Positions 15,705-25,587 are shown, counted from the first letter of the stretch. The stretch: 44,163 bases of DNA from Rhodobacterales bacterium (GCA_025362795.1 JANYFE010000007.1:1-44163); one strand, 5' to 3'. Notes: generated by a model not told the origin, from the sequence alone. Made by a program: numbers and translations.

Positions 15705-15830
15705 TCTGGCGAAAAATTATCTGGCGGCGCACGGAGATTCCTGTGGTCAGGCCGCGGGTTTGGCAAGCCGCCCCTTTCACTGAACGCCGGCTTGTCCTAA
15801 GACGCGGCCAACCCCGCCGAAGGATCTGCC

Positions 15831-17990
15831 ATGACCGAACCGGACATCACCCCCGACCTGATCGCCAAGCACGGGTTGAAGCCCGACGAATACCAGCGGC
15901 TGTTGCAGATCGTGGGCCGGGTGCCGACCTTCACCGAACTGGGCATTTTCAGTGCGATGTGGAACGAGCATTGTTCGTATAAATCGTCGAAGAAATGGCT
16001 GCGGACACTGCCCACAACCGGGCCACAGGTGATTTGTGGGCCGGGTGAGAATGCCGGGGTCGTGGATATTGGCGACGGGCAGGCGGTGATCTTCAAGATG
16101 GAGAGCCACAACCACCCCAGCTATATCGAGCCGTATCAGGGTGCCGCGACGGGCGTGGGCGGCATTCTGCGCGATGTGTTCACGATGGGCGCACGGCCGA
16201 TTGCGGCGATGAATGCGCTGTCGTTCGGGCTGCCCTCTCACCCCAGGACCGCGCATATCGTCAAGGGAGTGGTCGAGGGTGTCGGCGGCTATGGCAACGC
16301 TTTTGGCGTGCCGACCGTGGGCGGCGAGGTGCGGTTTCACCGCAGCTATAACGGCAATTGTCTGGTCAATGCGTTTGCCGCCGGGATCGCCAATACCGAC
16401 AAGATTTTCTACTCGGTCGCGTCGGGGGTCGGGATGCCGGTTGTCTATCTTGGGGCAAAGACCGGGCGCGATGGGGTGGGCGGGGCGACGATGGCCAGCG
16501 CCGAGTTTGACGACACGATCGAAGAAAAACGCCCAACGGTGCAGGTCGGCGACCCGTTCACCGAAAAGCGCCTGCTGGAGGCGTGTCTGGAACTGATGGC
16601 GTCTGGCGCGGTGATTTCCATTCAGGATATGGGGGCGGCCGGCCTGACCTGTTCGGCGGTGGAAATGGGCGACAAGGGCGGTTTGGGGATACGCCTGCAA
16701 CTGGATGCCGTGCCGCAGCGCGAAACCAACATGACCGCCTATGAGATGATGCTGTCGGAGAGCCAGGAGCGGATGCTGATGGTGCTGAAGCCCGAGATGG
16801 AGGCCGCGGCGCGGGCGATTTTCGTGAAATGGGATCTGGATTTTGCCATTGTGGGCGAGACGATTGCCGAGGACCGCTTTCTGATCCTGCATGGCAACGA
16901 GGTGAAGGCCGATCTGGTGCTGTCGCAGCTGTCGTCGTCTGCGCCGGAATATGACCGGCCCTGGGTGGAAACGCCGCCCGCGGCACCGTTGGGCGATGTT
17001 CCCGCGATTGGCGCGATTGAAGGCTTGTCGGTGCTGATCACCGCGCCCAGCTATGCCCATAAAGCGTGGGTGTGGGAACAGTATGACAGTCAGGTCGGGG
17101 CCGACACCCTGCGCCGTCCGGGGATGAGCGCGGGCGTGGTGCGGGTGCATGGGTCGGGCAAGGCCTTGGCCTTCACGTCGGACGTGACGCCGCGCTATGT
17201 GAAGGCCAACCCGTTCGAGGGTGGCAAGCAGGCGGTGGCGGAAGCCTACCGCAATCTGTGCGCGGTAGGGGCCAAGCCCTTGGCGACAACGGACAATCTC
17301 AACTTCGGCAATCCAGAAAAGCCAGAGATCATGGGGCAATTGGTCGGGTCATTGCGCGGCATCGGGGCGGCTTGTGTCGCGCTGGATATGCCAATCGTGT
17401 CGGGCAACGTGTCGCTGTACAACGAGACGGACGGCACCGGGATTCTGCCGACGCCGACGATTGGCGCGGTGGGGATACTGGCGTCACTGGACGAGTTGAT
17501 CGGCACGCAGGTCAAGGATGGCGATGTGGCGGTGCTGATTGGGGCTACGGCTGGTCATCTTGGACAGTCGGCGCTGCTGGCCGAAGCGTTCGGGATCGAG
17601 GCGGGCGATGCGCCGCCGGTCGATCTGGTGGCCGAGCGGCTGCATGGCGCGTTTGTGAGGGCCAACCGCAGGCTGATCCACGCCTGCAGCGATTTGTCGG
17701 ATGGCGGGCTGGCGCTGGCGGCGTTCGAGATGGCCGAGGGCGCGGGGCTGGGTCTGGTGCTGACGGCGGGGGATACCCCTACCCTGTTCGGCGAAGATCA
17801 GGCGCGCTATCTGGTGGCCTGTTCCGCAGGTCAGGCCGGCAAATTGCTGGCCCACGCCGCAGAGGTTGGAGTTCCGGCGGCCCGCGTCGGCAAGTTTGGC
17901 GGTTCGGTGGTGCGATTCGGTGCGGATGAGGCGCCGATGAAGGCGCTGTCGGCCAGCTATCGCGGCGCTTTCGCGCGGGCGGTGGAATGA
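15831..17990 (+). CDS. purL: Phosphoribosylformylglycinamidine synthase II
   Basis: Small PurL is the synthetase subunit that, with PurQ and PurS, converts FGAR to FGAM in purine synthesis. At 719 residues the size is right. Family segments are clear: the catalytic His region [15 protein letters not shown] (His at about 47), [11 protein letters not shown]-type ATP/Mg binding ([20 protein letters not shown]), [13 protein letters not shown] and [23 protein letters not shown] lies 6 bp before the ATG. The stop overlaps the ATG of the GNAT gene. Confidence 0.97.
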   Translation: MTEPDITPDLIAKHGLKPDEYQRLLQIVGRVPTFTELGIFSAMWNEHCSYKSSKKWLRTLPTTGPQVICGPGENAGVVDIGDGQAVIFKMESHNHPSYIEPYQGAATGVGGILRDVFTMGARPIAAMNALSFGLPSHPRTAHIVKGVVEGVGGYGNAFGVPTVGGEVRFHRSYNGNCLVNAFAAGIANTDKIFYSVASGVGMPVVYLGAKTGRDGVGGATMASAEFDDTIEEKRPTVQVGDPFTEKRLLEACLELMASGAVISIQDMGAAGLTCSAVEMGDKGGLGIRLQLDAVPQRETNMTAYEMMLSESQERMLMVLKPEMEAAARAIFVKWDLDFAIVGETIAEDRFLILHGNEVKADLVLSQLSSSAPEYDRPWVETPPAAPLGDVPAIGAIEGLSVLITAPSYAHKAWVWEQYDSQVGADTLRRPGMSAGVVRVHGSGKALAFTSDVTPRYVKANPFEGGKQAVAEAYRNLCAVGAKPLATTDNLNFGNPEKPEIMGQLVGSLRGIGAACVALDMPIVSGNVSLYNETDGTGILPTPTIGAVGILASLDELIGTQVKDGDVAVLIGATAGHLGQSALLAEAFGIEAGDAPPVDLVAERLHGAFVRANRRLIHACSDLSDGGLALAAFEMAEGAGLGLVLTAGDTPTLFGEDQARYLVACSAGQAGKLLAHAAEVGVPAARVGKFGGSVVRFGADEAPMKALSASYRGAFARAVE

Positions 17991-18478
17991 GGCTGCGCCA
18001 CGCCACGCCGTCTGACTACGCCTTCATTCGCGCGCTGGTGCAGCGCCCGGAATATGCGCTGTATCTGACCGACGAGAACGAGGCGGCGCTGGATGCCTAT
18101 GCCGTGGCACCCGACAGCAGGCTGCTGATCTGGCAGACCGATCAGACGGCGCAGGCGGGGTTTGCCCTGTTCTGTGACGTGGGCCACCGGTCGGGCACGG
18201 TCGAATTGCGCCGCCTTGCACTCGCAGAAGTTGGTCTGGGGCGCGGGGTTGCCTATGTGCAGAGGCTACTTGCCTATGCTTTCAACGAACTGACCGCAAA
18301 GAAGGTGTTCTTGGACGCATCCGAAAACAATATGCGCGCTCAAAAGGTCTACACGCAGGTTGGTTTCGTGCTGGAAGGCCGGTTGCGGCAGCACTGCTAC
18401 TGCGCGCCGCTGGACCGGAACTTTGACGAGTTGCTGTATGGCATGCTGCGCGCCGAGTGGGACCAGAGCCGCGCCTGA
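17987..18478 (+). CDS. GNAT family N-acetyltransferase
   Basis: The 163-residue product has a GNAT fold with the acetyl-CoA loop around [20 protein letters not shown] and the typical C-terminal [20 protein letters not shown] segment of RimJ/RimL-like members. The acceptor could be a protein N-terminus or a small molecule and cannot be told from the sequence. Its ATG overlaps the purL stop (ATGA), so it is translated with purL, but a functional link to purine synthesis is not implied. Confidence 0.88.
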   Translation: MRLRHATPSDYAFIRALVQRPEYALYLTDENEAALDAYAVAPDSRLLIWQTDQTAQAGFALFCDVGHRSGTVELRRLALAEVGLGRGVAYVQRLLAYAFNELTAKKVFLDASENNMRAQKVYTQVGFVLEGRLRQHCYCAPLDRNFDELLYGMLRAEWDQSRA

Positions 18479-18549
18479 GTCGTGACGGATCAGGACTTGC
18501 AGCGCCCCGACCCCAAGCCTACATCTTGCTGAATGTGAAGGAGAGCGTC

Positions 18550-18792
18550 ATGGCGATGGAAGCCCGGGACATTGAAAACCTGATCCGCGCCAGTTTTCCG
18601 GCGGCAAAGATCACCATTACCGACCTGGCCGGCGACGGCAATCACTGGGCGGCAGAAGTGATTGACGACAGTTTCAAGGGCCTGAACCGGGTGCAGCAAC
18701 AGCGCGCGGTTTATGCCAGCCTGAAAGGCAAGATGGACGGGGCAAGCGGCGAGTTGCATGCTTTGGCGCTGACAACCAAAGCCCCCGATTGA
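18550..18792 (+). CDS. bolA: BolA family protein
   Basis: The 80-residue product starts at ATG 18550, preceded by a strong AAGGAG (18537-18542). A second ATG at 18556 is possible. It shows the BolA pattern IENLIRASFPAAKITITDL, then HWAAEVIDDSFKGLNRVQQQ with the invariant His in the HALAL segment near the C-terminus. BolA proteins pair with monothiol glutaredoxins through a shared [2Fe-2S] cluster. The glutaredoxin gene follows 12 bp downstream, which supports that role. Confidence 0.93.
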   Translation: MAMEARDIENLIRASFPAAKITITDLAGDGNHWAAEVIDDSFKGLNRVQQQRAVYASLKGKMDGASGELHALALTTKAPD

Positions 18793-18804
18793 CAGGAGAT
18801 AAAG

Positions 18805-19170
18805 ATGAACGCGACTGACCAAATCAAGAATACCGTGACCAGTAACGATGTGGTTCTGTTCATGAAGGGCACCAAAATGATGCCGCAATGCGGGTTTTCC
18901 AGCCGCGTGGCGGGGGTTTTGAACTTCATGGGCGTCGAATATGCCGATGTGAACGTGCTGGCGGATGCCGAAATCCGGCAGGGGATCAAGGATTATTCCG
19001 ACTGGCCGACCATTCCGCAGTTGTACGTCATGGGCGAGTTTGTCGGCGGCTGCGACATCATCACCGAGATGACGCTGTCGGGCGAACTGGACCAACTGTT
19101 CGAAGCCAAGGGCGTGGCATTCGACAAGGAAGCCGCCAAAAAGATCCGCGAAGCCAACGACGCGGATTGA
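18805..19170 (+). CDS. grxD: Monothiol glutaredoxin (Grx4 type)
   Basis: The 121-residue monothiol glutaredoxin has the CGFS active site at residues 29-32 ([11 protein letters not shown]) and the conserved WPTIPQLYV and FVGGCDI segments for glutathione binding. It carries or transfers [2Fe-2S] clusters and works with the BolA protein encoded just upstream. The ribosome site is CAGGAGAT before ATG 18805. Confidence 0.96.
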   Translation: MNATDQIKNTVTSNDVVLFMKGTKMMPQCGFSSRVAGVLNFMGVEYADVNVLADAEIRQGIKDYSDWPTIPQLYVMGEFVGGCDIITEMTLSGELDQLFEAKGVAFDKEAAKKIREANDAD

Positions 19171-19226
19171 GGGCCGGGTGGGGATTGTCCCCGCCTTTTG
19201 CGCAAAGTGGCGGGGTCAGCCCCGCC

Positions 19227-19574
19227 CTAGACCTTGCAATCTGTAAGGCGCGGCCTTTCGGTGGCGTTAGTGCCATAATGCCACAGCACGGTTCCGACGC
19301 CGCCTGTGGTCAGCCAGACGAAATTGGACACATCGGACGGCCACGCGAACCGCTGGCCTGAGGCGGCGGGCGCCTCCAGCAAAGTGTAGTTGGCGCCGTC
19401 AACCGCGATCACGACCGATTTGGTGCCGTCAGCCTGCGCACCGGGGGTTACGGGCAGAACTTGGCCGCCCGCGCAGGTGTAGGCGACCGCCCCGGTGGCC
19501 GCAGCATTCGGTGACTTTGGGGCGTCCATCGTGCAGGCCGCGAGCGGAGCCAGCAGCAGGATCAGGGTTTTCAT
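19227..19574 (-). CDS. MliC-like lipoprotein, copy 1
   Basis: This is a predicted lipoprotein of 115 residues. The signal MKTLILLLAPLAAC ends in a lipobox with Cys14. The mature part YTCAGGQVLPVTPGAQADG ... APAASGQRFAWPSDVSNFVW ... TDCKV resembles MliC, the C-type lysozyme inhibitor fold, including a near-match to the SGxxY motif (SGQRF) and two Cys for a disulphide. It is 54 bp downstream of a paralogue on the same strand. Protection against host or protist lysozyme is a plausible role; the key Tyr is replaced by Phe, so inhibition is not certain. Confidence 0.7.
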   Translation of the reverse strand: MKTLILLLAPLAACTMDAPKSPNAAATGAVAYTCAGGQVLPVTPGAQADGTKSVVIAVDGANYTLLEAPAASGQRFAWPSDVSNFVWLTTGGVGTVLWHYGTNATERPRLTDCKV

Positions 19575-19628
19575 CAGGTGTTACTTTGGCTTTGCGCCCG
19601 CGCCCGATGATGTGGCGCGTATAGGGAT

Positions 19629-20003
19629 TTATGCCGGGGGCATGACCGGGCGACAGCCAGACATCGTGGGCGTCTCAACGCCGGTGCCGGGGTTGGTTGC
19701 CGACAGCGTGCCGGTGTTGCCGTTCAGCTGCCAGACCATGTTCGACCCGCCCGTCAGCCCGGCAAAGCGTCGCATACCCCCGCCACTGCCCAGTTCGACC
19801 AGATTGTGGTTCATGCCAAAAGCGGGCAGCACCAGCGCGTTTTGACCGTTCGGACCGGGAAGGTAGGTCACGGGCAATGTGCCACCACTTGCGCAGGTAT
19901 AATTGATCAGACCATTGGTCGGAATGATTGGCTCGGGCGGCGTGGCGCAGGCGACAAGCCCGAAGGCGGCAAACCCAAGAATCGTAACGGAAATGGCCTT
20001 CAT
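19629..20003 (-). CDS. MliC-like lipoprotein, copy 2
   Basis: The 124-residue product has a lipoprotein signal (MKAISVTILGFAAFGLVAC, lipobox Cys19). The mature part NYTCASGGTLPVTYLPGPNG ... GGSNMVWQLNGNTGTL ... SGCRPV is clearly related to the downstream lipoprotein and to the MliC lysozyme-inhibitor family. The inhibitory SGxxY motif is degenerate (SGGGMRRF). The start overlaps the zapA stop (20000-20003, ATGA), so a cell-envelope lipoprotein is translated together with a cytosolic division factor. Confidence 0.75.
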   Translation of the reverse strand: MKAISVTILGFAAFGLVACATPPEPIIPTNGLINYTCASGGTLPVTYLPGPNGQNALVLPAFGMNHNLVELGSGGGMRRFAGLTGGSNMVWQLNGNTGTLSATNPGTGVETPTMSGCRPVMPPA

Positions 20004-20371
20004 GCGCGTTTCTCCTCCAGTCGTGCGGCGAGGGCCTCGGCCCGGGCGGCGATTTCTGCCAGTGAATCGGTGACTTCCTGCGGCACAACCGGCACCTCGA
20101 TGCGGTCGCGGGCGGCGGCGGGTTTGGCGTCGGCCTCTGCAACCTTGGCCTTGAGCTGGCGCAGTTCATCTTCGACCGCGGCCGTACGGTCAGCCAGCAT
20201 CAGGCCCGCCATCAGCAACATGCGGGGTTCGGGCAGGCGGCCCATCTGGGTCAGGATCGGCTGTGCTTCGGTATCGAGCATCTTGGCGGCGGCGTGCAGA
20301 AAATGCTCTTCTCCCACCCGGCAGGACACGAAAAAGCTGCGGCCGCCAATGGTGATTTCCAGTTCAGGCAT
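20000..20371 (-). CDS. zapA: Cell division protein ZapA
   Basis: ZapA bundles FtsZ filaments at the division ring. The 123-residue protein has the globular head (LEITIGGRSFFVSCRVGEEH, then LHAAAKMLDTEAQPI) and the following coiled coil (RTAAVEDELRQLKAKVAEAD ... SLAEIAARAEALAARLEEKR). The start at 20371 overlaps the end of the upstream coiled-coil gene by 8 bp, a common pairing in alphaproteobacteria. Confidence 0.9.
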   Translation of the reverse strand: MPELEITIGGRSFFVSCRVGEEHFLHAAAKMLDTEAQPILTQMGRLPEPRMLLMAGLMLADRTAAVEDELRQLKAKVAEADAKPAAARDRIEVPVVPQEVTDSLAEIAARAEALAARLEEKRA

Positions 20372-20870
20372 GGGCGCGGGCCTCCTCGGTGTCCAGAATG
20401 GGGGTCAGGGCGGCGATGATTTCGGCCATCTCTGTCGTCTCTGCCGCGCGGGTGGCGCGCAACGCCTCGAGTTCCGCCTGCATCGCGCGGTTGATCAGCT
20501 GCGGGTCGGCCATGCCCTGCTCTGCCGCCTCTCGCAGGCGCCGCAATTCCTCGCGCAGTTGCGCCACGGTGCCGGACAGGCGCTGCACATCCAGGCCCTG
20601 CGCATCCAGTTGTTTGGTCAGCGTGGTGATCCCCGCCGTCAGGGCGGATTGCGATTTGGCATCCTGCTCGCGCAGCATTTTCAGCCGTTCGGCCAATTGC
20701 GCATGCGCCATGCGTTCTTCGTCCAGCGCCGTTTGCAGACGGGCCACGTCGCCGCTGTCATCCGGTGTCGCCGGCGAAGGCGTGGCCGCCGCCTCCAGCG
20801 CCTCGACCTCCGCCGCGATGCGCGCGAAGGCATTGGCGATGCGCTGTTCCAGTTCGGCGATTTGCCCCAT
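20364..20870 (-). CDS. Coiled-coil protein upstream of zapA (ZapB-like)
   Basis: The product of about 168 residues starts at ATG 20870 (MGQIAELEQRIANAFARIAA). It is almost wholly predicted coiled coil, rich in Ala, Glu, Arg, Gln and Leu with heptad spacing (AQLAERLKMLREQDAKSQSA, VAQLREELRRLREAAEQG). No enzymatic motif is visible. Its position before zapA suggests a division-ring accessory like ZapB. This is inference from context, since coiled coils carry little family information. It is divergent from tkt. Confidence 0.7.
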   Translation of the reverse strand: MGQIAELEQRIANAFARIAAEVEALEAAATPSPATPDDSGDVARLQTALDEERMAHAQLAERLKMLREQDAKSQSALTAGITTLTKQLDAQGLDVQRLSGTVAQLREELRRLREAAEQGMADPQLINRAMQAELEALRATRAAETTEMAEIIAALTPILDTEEARAHA

Positions 20871-21082
20871 TGGCGGCCCCTTTTGTTCTGGCAGGTGTTT
20901 TGCCAGGCATCGTTCTGCCACCAGCTTGCGAATCGCGGGCGGCTTTCGTCAAGACTGATCTTAAACCAATTCGGCAAGCGGGGTCGCCCCTTTGCGGACA
21001 ATGCCTTGCGGGGCGCGCTTGATCTTGCCGGGCAGGCTGGTATTCAGGACGCCACCCTTGGCTTTGGACAGGAAACCGAAAC

Positions 21083-23101
21083 GTGGATATTGCAACGCTG
21101 CGCGCCCGCCATCCCGACCATTGGAGGCGCGCTGCCGCCATCCGCACCCTGACGCTGGACGCGGTGGCCGCCGCCAATTCCGGTCATTCCGGCATGCCGA
21201 TGGGGATGGCCGATGTGGCGACCGTGCTGTTCGAGAAACATCTGAAGTTCGACCCCAAGGCACCGCACTGGCCCGACCGCGACCGGTTCATCCTGTCGGC
21301 GGGTCACGGGTCGATGCTGCTGTATGCGGTGCTGTATCTGACCGGTTATGCCGACATGACGCTGGACCAGATCAAGAACTTTCGCCAATGGGGCTCTAAA
21401 ACCGCCGGGCATCCGGAATATGGCCATGCGACGGGCATCGAGACGACGACCGGTCCGCTGGGTCAGGGCGTTGCCAATTCGGTCGGCTTTGCGATTGCCG
21501 AGGAAAACCTGCGCGCAAGGTTCGGGGCCAAGCTGCAAAACCACCGGACCTATGTGATCGCGGGCGACGGCTGCCTGATGGAAGGCGTCAGCCAGGAAGC
21601 GCTGGCGCTGGCGGGCAAGCAAAAGCTGTCGCAGCTGATCGTGTTGTGGGACCACAATGGCATCACGATTGACGGCAAGGTCGCGCTGTCCGACGTGACA
21701 GACCAGAGTGCGCGGTTTGCCGCCAGCGGGTGGGATGTGTTCACCTGTGACGGCCATGACCCCGTGGATATCGACCGTGCGTTGACCGCCGCCAAGGCCA
21801 GCCCCGGCCCTGCCTTTGTCGCCTGCACCACCCATATCGCGTTGGGATCAAGTGCGCAGGACACCAACAAGGGCCACGGCGCATTGACCGACCCCAAGCT
21901 GATTGCCGACACCAAGGCGGCTTATGGCTGGGACTATCCGGCCTTCACGATCCCCGCGGATGTGAAGGGTCAATGGGAGGCGTTTGGCAGGCGCAGTGCT
22001 AAGGCGAAGGTAGAATGGGACGCGGCGCTGGCCGCCACCCCAGCCCCGCGTCAGGCCCTGTTCAACCGGATGTTCAGTCTGGACGCGCCCGCCAAGTTGA
22101 AAGCTGCCATTCTGGCGGTCAAGAAGGCGGCTGTGGCAGAGGCTCCAAAACTGGCCACCCGTTCGGCCTCGGAAAAGGTGCTGACCGCGATCAACCCGGT
22201 GATGCCCGAAACCATCGGCGGCTCTGCGGATCTCACCGGATCGAACAACACCAAGACCCCGGATCTGGGCGTGTTCAGCCCGGAGGATCGCAAGGGACGC
22301 TATGTCAACTATGGCATCCGCGAACATGGCATGGCGGCGGCGATGAACGGCATGGTGCTGCATGGCGGCGTGCGACCCTATGCCGGCACTTTCATGTGTT
22401 TCACCGACTATGCCCGGCCTGCGATGCGTCTGTCGGCCCTGATGGGCGTGCCTGTGGTCTATGTGATGACCCATGACAGCATCGGACTTGGCGAGGATGG
22501 CCCGACCCACCAGCCGGTCGAGCATCTGGCGATTTCCCGCGCCACCCCCAACACCCATGTCTTCCGCCCCGCCGATCTGGTCGAGGTGGCGGAGGCCTGG
22601 GAACTGGCGCTGACCTCGAAAACCACGCCGTCGGTGCTGGCGTTGTCGCGGCAAAACCTGCCCACCGTGCGCAAAACCCATGTCGCGGCCAACCTTACCG
22701 CCAAGGGCGCCTATATTCTGGCCGAGGCGACGGGGCCGCGGCGCGTGATCCTGATCGCTACCGGGTCAGAAGTGGAGATTGCGCTGAAAGCCCGTGCCGC
22801 CCTGGAGGCCGGGGGCATCGGCACCCGCGTGTTGTCCATGCCGTGCATGGAATTGTTCGCAGCACAGGACGAGGCTTACCGCAAACGGGTGCTGCCGGCC
22901 GGTCCGGTGCGGGTCGCGGTCGAGGCGGGTGTGCGCGCCGGTGGCTGGGACCGCTGGCTGTTGGGCGAGCGGGGGCGCGAGGCCAAGGCGGGCTTCATCG
23001 GCATGCACAGCTTTGGCGCATCCGCGCCGATTGACCGGCTTTATAAAGAGTTCGGGATTACGGCAGAGGCGACGGCGGCGCTGGCCAAAAGCCTGCTGTG
23101 A
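21083..23101 (+). CDS. tkt: Transketolase
   Basis: Transketolase moves two-carbon units in the pentose phosphate and Calvin cycles using thiamine diphosphate. The 672-residue protein has [15 protein letters not shown] near the N-terminus. The ThDP motif is [19 protein letters not shown] with the later [26 protein letters not shown] carries the catalytic Glu, and [15 protein letters not shown] contributes to the active site. A GDG...N spacing consistent with the ThDP motif is present. The gene is divergent from the zapA cluster. Downstream is a GC-rich hairpin. Confidence 0.96.
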   Translation: MDIATLRARHPDHWRRAAAIRTLTLDAVAAANSGHSGMPMGMADVATVLFEKHLKFDPKAPHWPDRDRFILSAGHGSMLLYAVLYLTGYADMTLDQIKNFRQWGSKTAGHPEYGHATGIETTTGPLGQGVANSVGFAIAEENLRARFGAKLQNHRTYVIAGDGCLMEGVSQEALALAGKQKLSQLIVLWDHNGITIDGKVALSDVTDQSARFAASGWDVFTCDGHDPVDIDRALTAAKASPGPAFVACTTHIALGSSAQDTNKGHGALTDPKLIADTKAAYGWDYPAFTIPADVKGQWEAFGRRSAKAKVEWDAALAATPAPRQALFNRMFSLDAPAKLKAAILAVKKAAVAEAPKLATRSASEKVLTAINPVMPETIGGSADLTGSNNTKTPDLGVFSPEDRKGRYVNYGIREHGMAAAMNGMVLHGGVRPYAGTFMCFTDYARPAMRLSALMGVPVVYVMTHDSIGLGEDGPTHQPVEHLAISRATPNTHVFRPADLVEVAEAWELALTSKTTPSVLALSRQNLPTVRKTHVAANLTAKGAYILAEATGPRRVILIATGSEVEIALKARAALEAGGIGTRVLSMPCMELFAAQDEAYRKRVLPAGPVRVAVEAGVRAGGWDRWLLGERGREAKAGFIGMHSFGASAPIDRLYKEFGITAEATAALAKSLL

Positions 23102-23109
23102 CAAAAAGG

Positions 23110-23132
23110 CCGGGGGGGTTCACACCCCCCGG
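23110..23132 (+). terminator. GC-rich hairpin after tkt
   Basis: CCGGGGGG (23110-23117) pairs with CCCCCCGG (23125-23132) 8 bp after the tkt stop. No T-tract follows, so it is a weak terminator or mRNA 3'-end stabiliser. Confidence 0.45.
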
Positions 23133-23178
23133 ACCCCTTGTGCGATATTTATGGACAGTTCAAATCGACTGCGTGACT

Positions 23179-24150
23179 TTAGAGCGTTGCTTTTGCATTG
23201 CCGGACACCCGCGCCCACAGCGGCCCAATCACCCGCGTTGCCAGCGGGATCAGCACAACGCCCAAAGCCACGCCAATCGCCGCGTCAATGGCTGCGGTGA
23301 CGACCCAATGTAGCACGGCTTCGGCGGCCGGGATCAGCGCTGCCACACTTTCTGCCACGCCCTCGATCGTATGCGCGGGCCAGCCCCATCCCAGCACCTC
23401 TGCGCCATGCGTCAGAATCGAGCCGCCAACCCACAGCATGGCTGCGGTGCCGACCATGGACAGAAAGCTCATCAAGATCGGCATGCCCAGCACCAGCCCC
23501 CGGCCAAGCGCCCGGGTAACGACCAGTTTGGCGCGGCGGGCCAGAAACAGGCCGATGTCATCCATCTTGACGATCAGCGCGACCGAGCCATAGACCAGCA
23601 CGGTGATGCCTATGCCGACAATGGCCAGCGTCACCGCCTCTATCCACAACGCAGAATCCGGGATGGCGGCCAGCGCGATGGTCATGATCTCTGCCGACAG
23701 CACAAAATCGGTCTTGATCGCCCCGGCGATCTTTTCCTCTTCCAGATGGGCCGGGTCTTTGACGTCGAAATCCTCCTGCACCTCGGCATCGCGATGCGGG
23801 AAGATGGCATGAAACAGCTTTTCCGCGCCTTCAAAGCACAGATACAACCCGCCCAGCATCAAGAGCGGGGTCACGGCACCGGGCAGGAATTCCGACAGGA
23901 TCAGAGCGGCGGGCAGCAAGATCAGCAGCTTGTTCTTGAGCGACCCCAGAGAAATCCGCCAGATGATCGGCAATTCCCGTTCAGCGGCAAAGCCTTGCGC
24001 ATATTTTGGCGTCACCGCAGCGTCGTCAATCACCACGCCCGCTGCCTTGGCACCGGATTTGGCCGCAGCGCCGACGATGTCATCTATCGATGACGCCGCA
24101 ACCTTGGCGATCGCCGCCACATCATCCAGCAGCGCCAACAACCCGCTCAT
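23179..24150 (-). CDS. DUF808 family membrane protein
   Basis: The 323-residue integral membrane protein matches the DUF808 (YedI-like) family. It has the N-terminal MSGLLALLDDVAAIAKVAAS, then SIDDIVGAAAKSGAKAAGVV, and the conserved LPIIWRISLGSLKNKLLIL. Several hydrophobic segments follow, including LLMLGGLYLCFEGAEKLFH. Family function is unknown. It is convergent with tkt and stands alone. Confidence 0.88.
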   Translation of the reverse strand: MSGLLALLDDVAAIAKVAASSIDDIVGAAAKSGAKAAGVVIDDAAVTPKYAQGFAAERELPIIWRISLGSLKNKLLILLPAALILSEFLPGAVTPLLMLGGLYLCFEGAEKLFHAIFPHRDAEVQEDFDVKDPAHLEEEKIAGAIKTDFVLSAEIMTIALAAIPDSALWIEAVTLAIVGIGITVLVYGSVALIVKMDDIGLFLARRAKLVVTRALGRGLVLGMPILMSFLSMVGTAAMLWVGGSILTHGAEVLGWGWPAHTIEGVAESVAALIPAAEAVLHWVVTAAIDAAIGVALGVVLIPLATRVIGPLWARVSGNAKATL

Positions 24151-24323
24151 GCCCGCTCCCTTGCTTTTGGCCTATGTAGGGGCTGTCGCAGCCAAGTGCA
24201 AAGCGTCGGCCCGCAGCGGTTGACATAATCCCGCGCCTGCGATCCTTTGGCCGCGAAACCGGCCAACAATGAGGCGTCCATGCAAATCAGCCAGCGCGAC
24301 CCCGTGGCATGTCCGGGCGGACG

Positions 24324-24467
24324 ATGAAGGACCGCGGCTTTCTGGTGGTTGCCGCGGTCATCGCGCTGGCCATTCTGGGCGATCTGGCGCTGAACCACGG
24401 CGGCTTCGTGCTGTTTTTGATCCGCGACTTGCTGCGACTGGTGGAATATATCGCGTTCTGGCGTTAG
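24324..24467 (+). CDS. Small membrane protein upstream of gap
   Basis: The 47-residue frame starts at ATG 24324 and ends at TAG 24465-24467. It has one hydrophobic helix (FLVVAAVIALAILGDLALNH), a second amphipathic helix and ends in EYIAFWR. I recall short membrane proteins with a similar ending near gap in other Rhodobacteraceae, which is why I call it. The start overlaps the stop of a 15-codon frame beginning at 24280 (ATGA), which may be a leader peptide. The gap operator and start lie within 90 bp downstream. Confidence 0.55.
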   Translation: MKDRGFLVVAAVIALAILGDLALNHGGFVLFLIRDLLRLVEYIAFWR

Positions 24468-24502
24468 ATTGGCGAAAGATCAGTTGAAATCAGGGGATTT
24501 CT

Positions 24503-24526
24503 GGCGATGTTAGCGCCAACATCGCC
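24503..24526. promoter_or_regulatory. LacI-type operator upstream of gap
   Basis: A 24-bp palindrome has arms GGCGATGTT (24503-24511) and AACATCGCC (24518-24526). Its core TGTTAGCGCCAACA (24508-24521) is one base from the perfect symmetric TGTTAGCGCTAACA. It lies 29 bp before the gap ATG. This is the type of site bound by LacI-family regulators of central carbon metabolism (CceR in Rhodobacter sphaeroides is the obvious candidate). The protein is not encoded in this window. Confidence 0.65.
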
Positions 24527-24554
24527 AAAGAACCGACCAAAACAGGAGTTTCTC

Positions 24555-25556
24555 ATGACCGTCAAAGTCGCCATCAATGGGTTTGGCCGCATCGGCCGCA
24601 ACGTGTTGCGCGCCATCATCGCCTCTGGCCGCACCGATATCGAGGTGGTTGCGATCAACGACCTTGGCCCGGTGGAAACCAACGCGCATCTGTTGCGCTA
24701 TGATTCGGTGCATGGCAAATTTCAGGGCACAGTGACGACGACCGCCACAACGATTGATGCCGGGCGCGGGCCGATCCAGGTGACGGCGATCCGCAACCCG
24801 GCCGACCTGCCGTGGGGCCATATCGACATCGTGATGGAATGCACCGGGATCTTTGCCGACAAGGACAAGGCCAAGGTCCATCTGGAGAATGGCGCCAAGC
24901 GGGTGCTGGTGTCGTCGCCGTCGGTGGGTGCGGACCGGACCATCGTGATGGGCGTCAACGACAAGACGCTGACCAAGGATGATCTGATCGTGTCGAACGG
25001 GTCTTGCACGACCAACTGCCTGGCCCCGGTTGCGATGGTTCTGTCGGCGGAGTTTGGCATCGTGTCGGGCTTTATGACCACGATCCACAGCTATACCGGT
25101 GATCAGCCGACGCTGGATACGATGCACAAGGATCTGTACCGCGCCCGCGCTGCCGCCCTGAGCATGATCCCGACCACCACGGGTGCCGCCAAGGCGCTGG
25201 GTCTGGTGTTGCCGGAACTGGCGGGCAAGCTGGATGGTTCGTCGATCCGGGTGCCGACGCCCAACGTGTCCTGCGTTGATCTGGGGGTTGTGCTGTCCAA
25301 GACCTGCACCGTGGCAGAGATCAACGCCGCGATGCTAGCGGCGTCCAATGGGGCGCTGAAGGGCATTCTGGGCTATGAAACCGCGCCGCTGGTCAGTTCC
25401 GACTACAACGGAAATCCGCATTCCTCGATCTTTGCCGCGGATCAGACCAAGGTGTTGCCAAACAACTTTGTCAGGATATTGTCGTGGTACGACAACGAAT
25501 GGGGCTTTTCCAACCGCATGGCGGACACTGCCGTGGCGATGGGCAAGTTTCTGTAA
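24555..25556 (+). CDS. gap: Glyceraldehyde-3-phosphate dehydrogenase, type I
   Basis: GAPDH interconverts glyceraldehyde 3-phosphate and 1,3-bisphosphoglycerate. The 333-residue product begins MTVKVAINGFGRIGRNVLRA (NAD-binding GxGxxG) and has the catalytic Cys151 in SNGSCTTNCLAP. The phosphate-binding and catalytic His region is TTIHSYTGDQ. ATG 24555 is preceded by AACAGGAG; the longer frame upstream runs through the operator and is rejected. Regulation by a LacI-type protein is likely from the palindrome at 24503-24526. Confidence 0.97.
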   Translation: MTVKVAINGFGRIGRNVLRAIIASGRTDIEVVAINDLGPVETNAHLLRYDSVHGKFQGTVTTTATTIDAGRGPIQVTAIRNPADLPWGHIDIVMECTGIFADKDKAKVHLENGAKRVLVSSPSVGADRTIVMGVNDKTLTKDDLIVSNGSCTTNCLAPVAMVLSAEFGIVSGFMTTIHSYTGDQPTLDTMHKDLYRARAAALSMIPTTTGAAKALGLVLPELAGKLDGSSIRVPTPNVSCVDLGVVLSKTCTVAEINAAMLAASNGALKGILGYETAPLVSSDYNGNPHSSIFAADQTKVLPNNFVRILSWYDNEWGFSNRMADTAVAMGKFL

Positions 25557-25587
25557 AGACTGGAAATACCACTTTTCACAACCTTCA

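Noticed and set aside
19575-20003. 6S RNA downstream of zapA, where it is often found
   Set aside because: The zapA stop overlaps the next coding frame and the lipoprotein genes fill the region; no 6S-like structure is visible.
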